Positions 10,540 through 20,752 are shown, counted from the first letter of the stretch. The stretch: DNA of 64,000 nucleotides from an uncultured Bacteroidales bacterium (GCA_905235445.1 CAJOLJ010000007.1:1-64000); one strand, 5' to 3'. Program-made: numbers and translations. Notes: generated from the sequence alone by a model not told the origin.

Positions 10540-13317
10540 ATGAAAGTATATAGAATGTTGATTCTTGCGACGGCTTTGATTTCCATCACGGCCTCGGCGC
10601 AGGTCAAACTCAACGACAAGAATGCGGTGGCCTATGATCTGGGTTACGGCGTGGAGGTAAGTGATTATCTGAGTACCGCTTCCGTGGCCACGATAAGCGG
10701 CGAGGAGCTCCAGCAGACTTCCGCCTCCTCCCTCGCCGAGGCCCTGTACGGACGCCTGAGCGGTCTGACGGCCCTCTCCGGGGGCGGATTCTCCGGGGAC
10801 GAGAACAAGGGGGCTTCCTTCAATATCCGTGGATATCACACCCTCAACGACAAGAGCATCCTCATCCTGGTGGACGGCTATGAGCGTCCCATCGACCGCC
10901 TCAGCGTCGAGGAGGTGGAGAGCGTCACCGTCCTGAAGGATGCAGCCGCGACAGCCCTTCTCGGACATGAGGGAGTGAACGGGGCCATCCTCGTCACCAC
11001 CAAGAGGGGTGCCGTCGGAAGGACCCACGTAAAGGTGGACTACAGCCACAAGTTCCAGTTCAACCCCGAGTTCGCCCAGATGGTAGACGGCTACACCTAT
11101 GCCAACGCCTTCAACCACGCCAGGGCCAATGACGGCCTTGCCGCAGCATACAGCTCAGCGGAACTCGATCTCTTCAAGAACGGCACCGACCCCTACTTCT
11201 ATCCGAACGTGGATTGGCGTGACCTCACCTTCAAGAACACCGCCGACGAGAACCATGCATATCTGTCCGTGTACGGAGGAGTCGACAAGGTGAAATACTA
11301 CACGAACATCGATTTCATAGACGCGAGGGGAGCCCTTCGCGGTACCGCCCAGCCTGACTACAACTCGCAGCTCCGTCAGTCCAAGGCCAACATACGCACC
11401 AACCTCGACTTCAACATCACCCCCACCACCCTGATGGCGGTGAACCTCTTCGGGATGTTCCAGGAGACGGTGCGTCCCTCCGACCTGGGCGCGGACGGTG
11501 CGGTGTACGCCGTGTACAGCCTCCCCGCCAGCGCTTTCCCTTACATGACCTCCACAGGCATATGGGGCGGCAACGAGGCCTACGGCGATGCCAACCCCGT
11601 GGCCAAGATCCAGGAGTCCGGTTTCTACAAGACCCATCAGAGACAGCTGTGGGTGGATGCCCGTCTCACCCAGAAGCTTGACTTCATCCTTGAGGGACTG
11701 AGCCTCTTCGTGAGCGGAGGTTACTCGAACTCCTCGATTTATGCGGAGAACTCCCACAAGGCTCACCAGTACGGCTATGAGAGGTACCTCGGTACCATCG
11801 GCGACAAGGACAACGTCGCCCTCAGCACCTTCGGGAGCAAGGAACTGAACCTCACTTTCGGCAACTGGATCGACAGCCAGTGGTGGAAAATGAAAACCAG
11901 CGTGGGACTGAACTACAGACGCTCCTTCACCGGGGATGACCATTTCAGCGCTACCGCGGCATTCGACAACATCGGGGAAAGTTCCGACGGAAGGGGCAAC
12001 ACCTTCTACAGGCGCAACATAATGGGTATCTTCCACTATGACATGGCGGACAGGTACCTCGCCGACCTCGTTCTCGCAGCGAACGGCTCCTCCAGGTCCT
12101 ATCCTTCCAAGTGGGCATTCTCCCCGGTCCTCTCCCTGGGCTGGATCTATGCCAAGGACGGGGACGGCTTCCTGAACTTCGGCAAGGTCCGCACCTCCGC
12201 AGGCCTCCAGCATACCGACTATATGCCTACCTACGGGATGTGGCTTCCTACCTGGGACGTTTCCCATGGTTACGTAATCATAGGCAACAGCTACAATGCC
12301 ACCTGGGGCGCCTCCCTGGGCGCCTTCCCTACGACCGACTTCTCGCAGGAGACCTCCCTCAACTTCAACCTCGGAACTGACATGCGCCTTCTCGGTGCAC
12401 TGGACCTGACCCTGGACGCTTTCTATCAGCTCCGCAGCCACATCATGCTCTCCGCAAGCTACGAAAACTCCTCCGTTGTAGGCATCCAGTCCTCCTACAA
12501 TGACGTGGGGGTCGTCAGAAGCTACGGAATGGAGGCGGGGGCAAAGTATGCCAAGCGCATCGGGCAGGACCTCAACCTCAACTTCGGCGCCAACATCTCC
12601 TGGGCGCGCAACCAGGTGGTCCAGTATATCGGCACCCCGACCTATCCCCTGAGCGACCCCGTGGGACACAGGGTGAACGAGGCATGGGGACTGAGGAGCG
12701 CAGGCTTCTTCACCTCCGAGGCCGAGATCGCATCCGGCAACACCCAGGAATTCTCCACGGTATCCGTCGGTGACATCAAGTACCGTGACCTCAGCGGGGA
12801 CGGTGTCATCAACGCATTCGACGTGACGAGCCTTGGCGGTGCGACCGAAATCCCCGAACTGAACTACGCCTTCAACCTGGGCGTCGAGTACAGGGGCTTC
12901 GGCCTGAACGCCTGGTTCCAGGGAACCGGCAGCTACATGAAGTATCTCCCCACGGCAATCTGGGGCGGCATGGCAAACAACAACAACCTCTCGGTTGACT
13001 ACTACAATAATTGCTATGACGTGGCCGGTGAAGGGGCCCTCTATCCTCGCCTCACCACCCGCGACAACAGCAACAATGCCCAGGCATCCGACGTGTGGTT
13101 CAAGCCGGTGCACTTCTTCAAGCTGAGGAACTTCGAGCTTTACTACAAAGTCCCCGCATCGCTTCTCTCCAAGCTTTCCCTCTCGGCAGCCAAGGTATTC
13201 GTCCAGGGCGAGAACCTCTTCTCCCATGACAACATAGCTGCAATGGATGCAGAGGTGCTTTCCACTGCATATCCCATGTTCAAGGGGGTCAACGCAGGCC
13301 TCACATTAACTTTCTAA
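10540..13317 (+). CDS. Second SusC-like TonB-linked transporter, lacking the N-terminal beta domain (pair 2)
   Basis: SusC-family barrel of 925 aa. The ATG at 10540 is preferred because it opens a clear signal peptide (MKVYRMLILATALISITASAQ); an in-frame ATG at 10498 overlaps the preceding SusD stop. After the signal the plug starts almost at once: there is no carboxypeptidase-regulatory-like domain, and the usual VVVGYGTQKK box is replaced by AYDLGYGVEVSDY. The plug (ILVDGYERPIDR, VTVLKDAAATALLGHEGVNGAILVTTKRG) and the C-terminal barrel are otherwise intact. With the SusD gene behind it this is a second transporter pair in one operon. The weak TonB box may mean a different energizing contact. 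Confidence 0.92.
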   Translation: MKVYRMLILATALISITASAQVKLNDKNAVAYDLGYGVEVSDYLSTASVATISGEELQQTSASSLAEALYGRLSGLTALSGGGFSGDENKGASFNIRGYHTLNDKSILILVDGYERPIDRLSVEEVESVTVLKDAAATALLGHEGVNGAILVTTKRGAVGRTHVKVDYSHKFQFNPEFAQMVDGYTYANAFNHARANDGLAAAYSSAELDLFKNGTDPYFYPNVDWRDLTFKNTADENHAYLSVYGGVDKVKYYTNIDFIDARGALRGTAQPDYNSQLRQSKANIRTNLDFNITPTTLMAVNLFGMFQETVRPSDLGADGAVYAVYSLPASAFPYMTSTGIWGGNEAYGDANPVAKIQESGFYKTHQRQLWVDARLTQKLDFILEGLSLFVSGGYSNSSIYAENSHKAHQYGYERYLGTIGDKDNVALSTFGSKELNLTFGNWIDSQWWKMKTSVGLNYRRSFTGDDHFSATAAFDNIGESSDGRGNTFYRRNIMGIFHYDMADRYLADLVLAANGSSRSYPSKWAFSPVLSLGWIYAKDGDGFLNFGKVRTSAGLQHTDYMPTYGMWLPTWDVSHGYVIIGNSYNATWGASLGAFPTTDFSQETSLNFNLGTDMRLLGALDLTLDAFYQLRSHIMLSASYENSSVVGIQSSYNDVGVVRSYGMEAGAKYAKRIGQDLNLNFGANISWARNQVVQYIGTPTYPLSDPVGHRVNEAWGLRSAGFFTSEAEIASGNTQEFSTVSVGDIKYRDLSGDGVINAFDVTSLGGATEIPELNYAFNLGVEYRGFGLNAWFQGTGSYMKYLPTAIWGGMANNNNLSVDYYNNCYDVAGEGALYPRLTTRDNSNNAQASDVWFKPVHFFKLRNFELYYKVPASLLSKLSLSAAKVFVQGENLFSHDNIAAMDAEVLSTAYPMFKGVNAGLTLTF

Positions 13318-13331
13318 TTCAAGAATCAGCT

Positions 13332-15026
13332 ATGGATAAGAAGATAAAATACTCCCTTATAGCTTTGGCCGCACTGTTTGTGGCAGGCTGCGCCAACCTG
13401 GATTACAACGAGGCATCGAACCGTGACGAGGATTGGACATACAACAGCCCCATCAACGGGGTGAAGGCCCTTGTCTACGATGTCTACGCCCAGATGCCGA
13501 GCGAGTTCAAGGACGACATCTACGGCAATGGGGCGATGCTTGCCAGCGCCAGTGACGAGGCTGAGTTCGCCCTCTCCATCTCCCCTATACATAAGTATTT
13601 CAACGGTGGCTGGACTCCCTCCTATCCTTTCTCCAACACCTGGGACCGCTCGTGGAGGGCCATCACCCAGATACACATGTACCTTGAGCGCATCCACAAG
13701 ATCGACCTTTCGGATTACGAGTACGATCCCGACTACCAGAACATGGTCCAGCAGTTCGAGCTGTTCCCCTACGAACTGCGTTTCCTGAGGGCCTACTTCT
13801 ACTTCGAGCTTGTACGTGCCTACGGGGACGTGCCCCTTGTGACGACGACCCTCACAAACGCCCAGGCGAACAGCCTTTCGAGGACTCCTGCCAAGGATGT
13901 CTTCAAGTTCATCGTCAATGAACTGGATGCCGTGGCCGAGTACCTGCCGGTATCCTACAATGACATCCCGGGCCAGGAGATAGGCCGTGCGACCAGGGGA
14001 GCGGCCCTTGCCCTGAAGGCCCGCGTCCTCCTGTACCAGGCTTCGCCCCTTTTCAATACTGGCAATGACAAGTCCCTCTGGAAGGAGGCTGCCGCAGCAA
14101 GCAAGACCATCATCGACAATGCCTCCAGGTGGGGATACAAACTCAGTGAGTATGCCAACCTCTGGGGTCACGAGACCTTCACCAATCCGGAGTTCATCTT
14201 CGTCCTGGGTACCCAGGCCAGCAACTCCTTCGAGATGAACAACTATCCCGTGGGCGTGGAGAACGGAGCCTCCGGCAACTGCCCGACACAGTCCCTGGTG
14301 GATGCCTACGAGTATGTCTCCGACGGCAAGACCTTCGCCCAGAGGCATCCCGGCGACGTGAACGTCACGGTGGAGGACCCCTACGACGGACTGGATCCCC
14401 GCTTCGGGCTGACGGTAGTGAAGAACGGCGACCTCTGGCCTGCCAACACTTCCCAGCAGATTGCGATCGAGACCTATCAGAACGGTTTCAACGGTTCCCC
14501 CAAGTACGGTGCGACCCCTACGGGTTACTACCTGAAGAAGTTCGTGGACGGGACCTGTGTCACTACGGTCAACAACCAGACCACGACCCGCCACAACTGG
14601 ATCGTGATGCGCCTGGCGGAGGTGTACCTCAACTATGCCGAGGCCATGTACAACTACTACGGCAATGCGGATGACAAGGGAGAGTTCGGCATGTCCGCCA
14701 ACGAGGCCGTCAACGTGCTTCGCAACCGTCCCGACATAGGCATGCCCGAGTTCCAGGGCAATGACGGCTTCGAGGAGAGGTACATGCGTGAGCGCATGGT
14801 GGAGCTCGCTTTCGAGGGACACCGCTTTTGGGACGTTCGCCGCTGGAAGAAGGGCCCCGAGTTCTTCAAGAATGTCCAGGTCGCCGACTTTACGCTCAGC
14901 GAAGGCATCCTCACTCTTCACCGCTCCACCTCTTCCCGCCAGTGGGACGACAAGTACTATCTGTACCCCATTCCCCAGTCCGAGATCCAGAAGAACGGCT
15001 CCCTCACCCAGAATCCCGGTTGGTAA
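13332..15026 (+). CDS. SusD/RagB-family lipoprotein (pair 2)
   Basis: Partner of the second SusC, 564 aa, starting 14 bases after it. A lipoprotein signal ends at Cys20 (FVAGC). SusD features are visible: AITQIHMYLERIHKIDLSDYEYD, then RFLRAYFYFELVRAYGDVPLV in the N-terminal helical part, MRLAEVYLNYAEAMYNYYGN in the later part, and MRERMVELAFEGHRFWDVRRWK near the end. It also ends in LTQNPGW, like the pair-1 SusD. Length is typical. It is expected to sit on the outer surface and capture glycan. Confidence 0.95.
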   Translation: MDKKIKYSLIALAALFVAGCANLDYNEASNRDEDWTYNSPINGVKALVYDVYAQMPSEFKDDIYGNGAMLASASDEAEFALSISPIHKYFNGGWTPSYPFSNTWDRSWRAITQIHMYLERIHKIDLSDYEYDPDYQNMVQQFELFPYELRFLRAYFYFELVRAYGDVPLVTTTLTNAQANSLSRTPAKDVFKFIVNELDAVAEYLPVSYNDIPGQEIGRATRGAALALKARVLLYQASPLFNTGNDKSLWKEAAAASKTIIDNASRWGYKLSEYANLWGHETFTNPEFIFVLGTQASNSFEMNNYPVGVENGASGNCPTQSLVDAYEYVSDGKTFAQRHPGDVNVTVEDPYDGLDPRFGLTVVKNGDLWPANTSQQIAIETYQNGFNGSPKYGATPTGYYLKKFVDGTCVTTVNNQTTTRHNWIVMRLAEVYLNYAEAMYNYYGNADDKGEFGMSANEAVNVLRNRPDIGMPEFQGNDGFEERYMRERMVELAFEGHRFWDVRRWKKGPEFFKNVQVADFTLSEGILTLHRSTSSRQWDDKYYLYPIPQSEIQKNGSLTQNPGW

Positions 15027-15059
15027 TCCCCCAGTATGAAATCTCAAATATCAGGTTTT

Positions 15060-16424
15060 ATGAAAAACAGTTCAGTCACATATCTTCTTCTGACCTGTGC
15101 AGCGGCACTTCTCTTTGCTCTGACCTCCCTTACCTCATGCGGGGAAAGGGGAGCGGATGACCTGGGCGATGTGCTGGTGGTAAAGAGCGTCCTTCCCGCC
15201 AAGGTCATGCAGGGACAGGAGGTCACCATTACAGGTACGGGTCTTGATAAGGCCACTGCGGTCGTGTTCCCCGGCGGGGTAACCGTGACCGATATCACCA
15301 AAGTGGGGAACGGGTACATTTCCGTGATAACCCCCGGCGGCATTTCAGCAGGCGGCGGGACCCTCACGGTCCAGGCCGGAAGTGAGTCGGCAGAGTCTGT
15401 CACTTCCCTCACGGTCGGAAGTCCCGAGCCCCTCCGCGTAGGTCCCCTTGACAAGGAAATCATGATAAATGAATGCGTCGAAGTCTACGGTTCCGATCTC
15501 GAGTTCATTACCAAGGCTTATTTCCCCGGCGAGGACGGAGTTGACAAAGTCGTTAGTGCAAGTGACTTCCGCCGCAAGGCCACAGGTACCCTTCTCATCT
15601 ATTCCCCTATGGGAATACAGGCAGGTCCCGCACAGGTTGTCCTCGAGGACTGCTCCGGCAAGAAGTACACTCTTCCCGAGGTAACCCTTTCCGACGATGT
15701 CTTTGGCGGAGGGTCCGATGAGGGATACGAGAGGTTCGTTCCCATCTGGGAGGGCGACACCTACATCTACGACTGGGCCAACTGGCAGTATATCGGAACT
15801 TCTCAGCTAAGTCTCGACGGGCTCCAGCTTCATGTGGGCCAGTTGATGAGGCTCGTGATCGAAAATCCCGACGGTGCCAGCGTATGCGTTTGTGACGGAT
15901 GGTGGGGAACTCCCGACCTTGACGGACAGGGCAACAACACTGTCTGGTACGAGGCTGGTGTGACGGAAGTGATATTCCCCATATCCGAGGGCCTCTTGAC
16001 GACTATAAATTCAGGTGACGGCATCATCATAGGCGGCGGAAACTATACCCTCAAGTCCATCGAGGTCTTCAGGGAGTATCCGACCCTGTGGTCAGGTGAG
16101 TACACGACAGGATGGTGGTGGTATCTCCCCGCATCGGAACTTGACCTGTCCGCCATCACCCCCGAGGCCGGGCAGATAATAAAGTTCACCTTCCTGCACC
16201 ATGACGCACCTCAGCAGTTCTGCCTGTGCGACGGTTGGTGGGGCGCCCCTTACATCCGTGACGGAGGCGAGAGCCTCAATAACATCACCCTTGCGGCAGG
16301 GGAGGACTTCCTTGAGTTCGAGATATCGGACGGGATGGCCCAGACAATGAACGGAGGCGACACAGCCCTCATAATCGGAGGTGACATAACTGTCACGAAG
16401 ATCCAGATAAAGCTTGAGGAATAG
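15060..16424 (+). CDS. IPT/TIG-domain surface lipoprotein with duplicated C-terminal module
   Basis: Probable surface glycan-binding protein in the position that SusE/SusF-like proteins usually take, 454 aa from the ATG at 15060. An in-frame ATG at 15036 is possible, but the later start gives a cleaner lipoprotein signal with Cys27 (SLTSC). An IPT/TIG immunoglobulin-like domain (about residues 40-125) holds GQEVTITGTGLDKATAVVFP. A second Ig-like stretch follows to about residue 215. The last 240 residues are two copies of one module about 110 residues apart. Each has a CxCDGWWG motif (near residues 275 and 386) and ends in a GGD/GGN-rich strand. The paired Trp residues suggest a sugar-stacking platform, which is inference. 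It closes the SusC/D operon. Confidence 0.85.
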   Translation: MKNSSVTYLLLTCAAALLFALTSLTSCGERGADDLGDVLVVKSVLPAKVMQGQEVTITGTGLDKATAVVFPGGVTVTDITKVGNGYISVITPGGISAGGGTLTVQAGSESAESVTSLTVGSPEPLRVGPLDKEIMINECVEVYGSDLEFITKAYFPGEDGVDKVVSASDFRRKATGTLLIYSPMGIQAGPAQVVLEDCSGKKYTLPEVTLSDDVFGGGSDEGYERFVPIWEGDTYIYDWANWQYIGTSQLSLDGLQLHVGQLMRLVIENPDGASVCVCDGWWGTPDLDGQGNNTVWYEAGVTEVIFPISEGLLTTINSGDGIIIGGGNYTLKSIEVFREYPTLWSGEYTTGWWWYLPASELDLSAITPEAGQIIKFTFLHHDAPQQFCLCDGWWGAPYIRDGGESLNNITLAAGEDFLEFEISDGMAQTMNGGDTALIIGGDITVTKIQIKLEE

Positions 16425-16477
16425 CTCTCCCTGGAAGATAAGTCCCAGGGATTGCACGCAAGCCCTGAAATGATTAC

Positions 16478-16520
16478 AGCCGCCGTGGAACGACAGTCCC
16501 CCGGCGGCTTTCATCTTTCC
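16478..16520. terminator. Convergent-gene terminator
   Basis: Stem AGCCGCCG (16478-16485) / CGGCGGCT (16502-16509) followed by TTCATCTTT, between the end of the SusC/D operon and the end of the GH95 gene. Confidence 0.6.
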
Positions 16521-16539
16521 CCGTGCAGGGGGGATCCTC

Positions 16540-18975
16540 TCAGTGGACGAGGCGCTTTACCCTGTAGCTTCGCCCCGCCCTAGTGACGATGTCATATTCA
16601 TAGACTGCGGGGGCGGACAGCCCTTCCGGGGAAGGGGAGGAGGACTTGACCTGTGCGGGAGCATAAAGTGAATTCGGACAGGGACCCTTGGCAGGTTTGA
16701 GCCCCCGGCCCCTCAGGGGAACGGTGCTCCGGATCCTCAGGGTTCCTCCGATAGTTGACTTAATGCAGGCCTTTTCCAATGACCCGCCACCCCAGGAGAT
16801 ATCCACGATGAAACCTCCCCGGGCCCGAAGACCCTCTACGCTTCCCCTATCCCAGGCGGAGGGCAGGGCAGGGAGCAGATGCACCGCCCCGTCATGGCTC
16901 TGCAGGAGCATTTCCGCTATGCCTGCGGTGGCTCCGAAGTTGCCGTCTATCTGGAAGGGGGGATGGGCATCGAAAAGGTTGGGATAGGTCCGTCCCAGTG
17001 GATGGGTACGGAATGAGCGGTCATCCGGAAGGAGCCGCAGCATGTTGCCTAGGATGGCGAACGCATGGTCCCCGTCCAGCATCCTGGCCCAGAAATTGGT
17101 CTTCCAGCCCAGGCTCCAGCCTGTTGCCATGTCCCCCCGCTGCTCGAGGGTTTTGCGGGCAGCGGCAAAAAGTTCCGGATGGGAGAACGGGCTTATCTGG
17201 TTGGAAGGATAAAGACCGTACAGGTGGGAAATGTGCCTGTGCTCGTCCGTGGGATCGTCCCCGTCCTGTATCCATTCCTGCAGCTGGCCGTACTGCCCCA
17301 CCTGCATGGGAGGGAGCCGGTCCAGGGCCTCCCGGACCCGTGAGCGGTAATCCTCGTCAATGCCAAGAGCCTCCCCGGCAGCGAGGACGGAGCTGAAAAC
17401 ATCGAACACTATCTGGTTGTCCATGGTGCAGCCGGCCGTGATGGCGGTCTTCTTGCCCACAGGGCCATGCTCCGGACTGACGGAAGGGACGGCCACGAGA
17501 TATCCGTAAGTCGGATGGGGCTGGAGATAGTCCAGATAAAAGTCTGCCGCACCCTTCAGGACCGGATACCACTTCCTGAGGAATTCCTTGTCCCCGGTGA
17601 ACTGATAGTGGCTCCACAGGTGCGTGGCCAGCCAGGCTCCGCCATTGGGGAACATGCCCCATTCGGCTCCGTCCACAGGTCCCGCTATTCGCCACAGGTC
17701 CGTGTTGTGGTGGGCCATCCAGCCTCCGCAGCCGTACATCTCACGGGCGGTCCTGGCTCCCGTCTCGCTCAGTTCCCCGATCATACGGTACAGGGGCTCG
17801 GCACTCTCCATGAGGTTGGTGACTTCGGAGGGCCAGTAATTCATCTCGGTATTGATGTTGATGGTGTACTTGCTGTCCCACGGGGCATCCACGCTTCGGT
17901 TCCAGATGCCCTGGAGGGTGGAGGGCTGACCTCCCGGCTGGGATGAGGAAATCAGGAGGTAGCGACCGTAATTGAACAGCAGGGCAACCATCGCCATGTC
18001 ATTGCTTCCATAGAACGCGTCAAGGCGTCTGTCGGTGGGGAGGGAGGCCCCGTCCCCTTTGGGCAGGTCCAGGTGCACCCGGTCGAATTGGGCCCTGTAG
18101 GCGTCGGTGTGCCTTTTGAGGAGTTTCCTGTAGGAGTATTTCCTGGCGGAGCGAATCGCCTGTAGGTTCTTCTCGGCAGGGTCTCCCGCTACGGTCCTGT
18201 AATCCACGAAATCCGTCGCTGCCGCAATATACAGAGTCGCTTTCGAAGCCGAGGAGACCTTTAGGCCCCCTCCCTCGACGGAAAGGGTCCCGTCGGTATC
18301 GATCTCCACCCGGCACTTTGCCGTCAGGCTGGCGGGGATGCCCTCATGGTCGACTCCTTTGATGGTGAACTCGAATGCACTCCCGTCAATTTTCACTTCC
18401 GCAGGAAGGGGGCCGCTGTGGGAGAGGACAAATGTGAGCGCCCCCTTTTTGGAAGACTCTATGCGCTCGAGAAGTATCTTATCCGGCAGTGATGCAAAAG
18501 TGCGGCGGGTGAAAGTCACCCCTCCGGAAACGAACCGCACCGAGGCCGTCGCATCCCTCAGGTCCAGGTCCCGAGTGTAGTCGGAGTACTCCTCCAGGCC
18601 GGAATAACCCAGGTGCAGGCTACCGAGGGTGAGATATTTCATCCCATGGGGCCCCACTATGAAGTCCTCGTTCACGATCCTTGCGGCCTCTTCTTCCTTG
18701 CCTTCGAATATCAGGGACCGTACCTCCTGGAGGCGGCCAAGGGACCTGGGGCTGTTGTTGTCGTGCGGTCCACCGCTCCAGAAAGTCTCTTCGTTCAGTT
18801 GTATTTCCTCGTCCTGCACCCCTCCGAAAACCATTGCGCCCATGGCGGAATTCCCCAGCGGGAGCGCCTCCAACCACTCTCCCGCCGGCTTGTCATACCA
18901 TAGGCGGTCCTGGGCATGGGAGGAGGAAAAGACAGTGAGGAACATGAGTGAAAAAAGGAGGATTCTGTGTTTCAT
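16540..18975 (-). CDS. GH95 alpha-L-fucosidase-type glycoside hydrolase
   Basis: Secreted glycosidase of family 95, 811 aa. The start at 18975 is chosen because it opens a signal peptide ([22 protein letters not shown]); an in-frame ATG at 19086 falls inside the promoter. The N-terminal beta-sandwich shows [18 protein letters not shown] and [14 protein letters not shown], as in GH95. The (alpha/alpha)6 core has [12 protein letters not shown] (about residue 371), where the family keeps the Asn pair that activates water. [10 protein letters not shown] and [14 protein letters not shown] are further conserved blocks with catalytic acids. GH95 enzymes remove terminal alpha-1,2-L-fucose or alpha-L-galactose by inversion. 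It is divergent from the rhamnose operon. No fucose-catabolic gene is in the window, so it may serve PUL 1 or release another 6-deoxy sugar. Confidence 0.93.
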   Translation of the reverse strand: MKHRILLFSLMFLTVFSSSHAQDRLWYDKPAGEWLEALPLGNSAMGAMVFGGVQDEEIQLNEETFWSGGPHDNNSPRSLGRLQEVRSLIFEGKEEEAARIVNEDFIVGPHGMKYLTLGSLHLGYSGLEEYSDYTRDLDLRDATASVRFVSGGVTFTRRTFASLPDKILLERIESSKKGALTFVLSHSGPLPAEVKIDGSAFEFTIKGVDHEGIPASLTAKCRVEIDTDGTLSVEGGGLKVSSASKATLYIAAATDFVDYRTVAGDPAEKNLQAIRSARKYSYRKLLKRHTDAYRAQFDRVHLDLPKGDGASLPTDRRLDAFYGSNDMAMVALLFNYGRYLLISSSQPGGQPSTLQGIWNRSVDAPWDSKYTININTEMNYWPSEVTNLMESAEPLYRMIGELSETGARTAREMYGCGGWMAHHNTDLWRIAGPVDGAEWGMFPNGGAWLATHLWSHYQFTGDKEFLRKWYPVLKGAADFYLDYLQPHPTYGYLVAVPSVSPEHGPVGKKTAITAGCTMDNQIVFDVFSSVLAAGEALGIDEDYRSRVREALDRLPPMQVGQYGQLQEWIQDGDDPTDEHRHISHLYGLYPSNQISPFSHPELFAAARKTLEQRGDMATGWSLGWKTNFWARMLDGDHAFAILGNMLRLLPDDRSFRTHPLGRTYPNLFDAHPPFQIDGNFGATAGIAEMLLQSHDGAVHLLPALPSAWDRGSVEGLRARGGFIVDISWGGGSLEKACIKSTIGGTLRIRSTVPLRGRGLKPAKGPCPNSLYAPAQVKSSSPSPEGLSAPAVYEYDIVTRAGRSYRVKRLVH

Positions 18976-19088
18976 GGCGTTTGTGTGTTGTTTGTGGACC
19001 GGCGGTCCCCTTCCATCCGGAAGCGGTTTTTGAATATGATGTGTCTCGGGGGGGGCGCCCCCCCCAGCGGGAAGTGACGCCTCCATGG

Positions 19089-19119
19089 CAAATATACAAA
19101 TAATTTAACCCCAAAAACA
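19089..19119 (-). promoter_or_regulatory. Bacteroidota promoter of the GH95 gene
   Basis: On the minus strand TTTG (19119-19116), a gap of exactly 19 bases, then TATATTTG (19096-19089). This fits the TTTG-N19-21-TAnnTTTG consensus of the Bacteroidota housekeeping sigma factor. It gives a leader of about 105 bases. Confidence 0.75.
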
Positions 19120-19209
19120 GAGGGACCCGTAAATTGACTGTACCCGGTATGAAAAGCACCTTGCATTCTTTTTGTCAAAAATCTAAGTTTTTTTGCCAAA
19201 TACCATTAT

Positions 19210-19238
19210 TTTGAGGTGGCCCTTACCCGCTATCTTTG
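19210..19238 (+). promoter_or_regulatory. Bacteroidota promoter of the rha operon
   Basis: TTTG at 19210-19213 and TATCTTTG at 19231-19238, spaced 17 bases, about 80 bases ahead of the kinase start. The stretch 19165-19200 between the two divergent promoters is rich in TTTTTGtcAAAAA- and TTTGccAAA-like half sites and may hold an operator; this part is inference. Confidence 0.65.
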
Positions 19239-19315
19239 CCAAAAATCATAACCGGTGGGGGAACTATACACCCCCTCAGCCCAAAAGAGAACCACATAAC
19301 ACACTCAAGAACTAT

Positions 19316-20752
19316 ATGGACAAAAGCTCCTCTTCTTACAAATTCCTGGCATTTGACTGCGGGGCGACATCCGGCAGGGCCATGCTGGCCACTTTCTCAG
19401 GGGGCTCCTTCAGCATGGAGGAAGTATACAGGTTCCCGAACCAGCCACTTGAAGTCGGTGGCAAATTCTACTGGAATGTGTTCTCCATCTACGGTCATTT
19501 TCTGAAATGTCTGAGGGATCTCTCCTCCAAGGGGGTCAAATTGGACTCCATAGGAATAGATACCTGGGGAGTGGATTTCGGGCTTGTCGGACAGGACGGG
19601 ACAGTGATGTCGATGCCTCGTTCATACCGTGACCCCTATACGGTGGGCATACCCGAGGAAGTATTCGGGACCCTCCCTCTCGAGGAGCTCTACGGTAGGA
19701 CGGGGATCCAGATAATGGATTTCAATACGATATTCCAGCTATATGCCCAGACAAAGGAAGGCTTCGCTCCGCTCAAGGGTGCGGCGCATCTTCTTTTCAT
19801 GCCCGACCTCCTGTCTTATCTTCTCACCGGGAACATGGTCTGCGAGTACACCGATGCGTCCACTTCAGGCATGATGGACCAGACGACCCGTCAGTTCGCC
19901 CTCGACCTGCTGGAGAAAATAGGCGTACGGCATGATATCCTCCTTCCCATAGCCCAGAGCGGAACGGTGGTAGGGACCCTTCGTCCGTACATAGCGGAGG
20001 AGACAGGCATGGGGGAGGTCAGAGTCATTGCCGTTGCGGGCCATGACACGGCTTCCGCAATTGCTGCGGTCCCCGCCGGGGACCCCAACTTCGCCTACCT
20101 TTCATCCGGAACATGGTCCCTCATGGGAATAGAGACCCCGGCCCCTGTTATTACCGAAGAGTCAAGGAAGGAAAATTACACGAACGAGGGCGGGATTGAC
20201 GGAACCACGAGGTTCCTGAAGAACATAACAGGCATGTGGCTTCTGGAGGGATGCCGCCGCATCTGGAAGAAGGAGGGGCGGGAGTATAGTTACGCCCAAC
20301 TCGAGGAGATGGCGGCTTATGCCAAAGACTATCCCGGCAGAATCGATCCGGACGATCCCCGTTTCGCGAACCCCCAGAACATGGATACCGAAATCAGGGC
20401 AGCCCTGAGCCAAGGCTCTTTCCCCGCCCCCAAGGACGATGCCCAGATGGTATCCTGCATCTACCACAGCCTGGTGGACAAGTATGTCCAGGTCCTTGGC
20501 AAGCTGCGCTCTTTTGCATCCTTCCCCATTGAGCGCCTTCACATAATAGGCGGAGGGGCCGCCAACTCGCTGATGAACCAGTGGACAGCCGACGAGCTGG
20601 GGATCCCCGTTGTGGCAGGTCCCACGGAGGCTACTGCGATCGGCAACGTCATGATCCAGGCCCGCACCTGCGGTCTTGTCAAGGACCGCTGGGAGATGCG
20701 CCGCCTGATCGGAGAAGCCGTCGGGGCAAGGACATTCCTCCCCTCCAAGTGA
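19316..20752 (+). CDS. rhaB: L-rhamnulokinase
   Basis: FGGY-family sugar kinase, 478 aa, phosphorylating L-rhamnulose to L-rhamnulose 1-phosphate in the cytoplasm. The ATG at 19316 is preferred to one at 19193, which lies upstream of the promoter. The N-terminal phosphate loop reads FDCGATSGRAML (residues about 11-22), the form typical of RhaB. GIDTWGVDFGL holds the conserved catalytic-site Asp. AGHDTASAIAAVPAG and YLSSGTWSLMG form the second nucleotide-binding half, and IIGGGAANSLMNQWTADELG is the C-terminal adenosine motif. It is first in the operon kinase-isomerase-symporter-aldolase, the same set as in Bacteroides thetaiotaomicron. The isomerase and symporter neighbours fix the sugar as rhamnose rather than fucose. 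Confidence 0.93.
   Translation: MDKSSSSYKFLAFDCGATSGRAMLATFSGGSFSMEEVYRFPNQPLEVGGKFYWNVFSIYGHFLKCLRDLSSKGVKLDSIGIDTWGVDFGLVGQDGTVMSMPRSYRDPYTVGIPEEVFGTLPLEELYGRTGIQIMDFNTIFQLYAQTKEGFAPLKGAAHLLFMPDLLSYLLTGNMVCEYTDASTSGMMDQTTRQFALDLLEKIGVRHDILLPIAQSGTVVGTLRPYIAEETGMGEVRVIAVAGHDTASAIAAVPAGDPNFAYLSSGTWSLMGIETPAPVITEESRKENYTNEGGIDGTTRFLKNITGMWLLEGCRRIWKKEGREYSYAQLEEMAAYAKDYPGRIDPDDPRFANPQNMDTEIRAALSQGSFPAPKDDAQMVSCIYHSLVDKYVQVLGKLRSFASFPIERLHIIGGGAANSLMNQWTADELGIPVVAGPTEATAIGNVMIQARTCGLVKDRWEMRRLIGEAVGARTFLPSK

Noticed and set aside
11155..13227. 690-codon open frame on the minus strand opposite the second SusC gene
   Set aside because: It mirrors the codon pattern of the SusC gene, whose product has full family motifs. 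GC-rich third positions keep antisense frames open; the product has no recognisable domain.
13326..15047. 573-codon minus-strand frame opposite the second SusD gene
   Set aside because: It covers the SusD gene end to end and extends only a few bases past it, as expected of a shadow frame.
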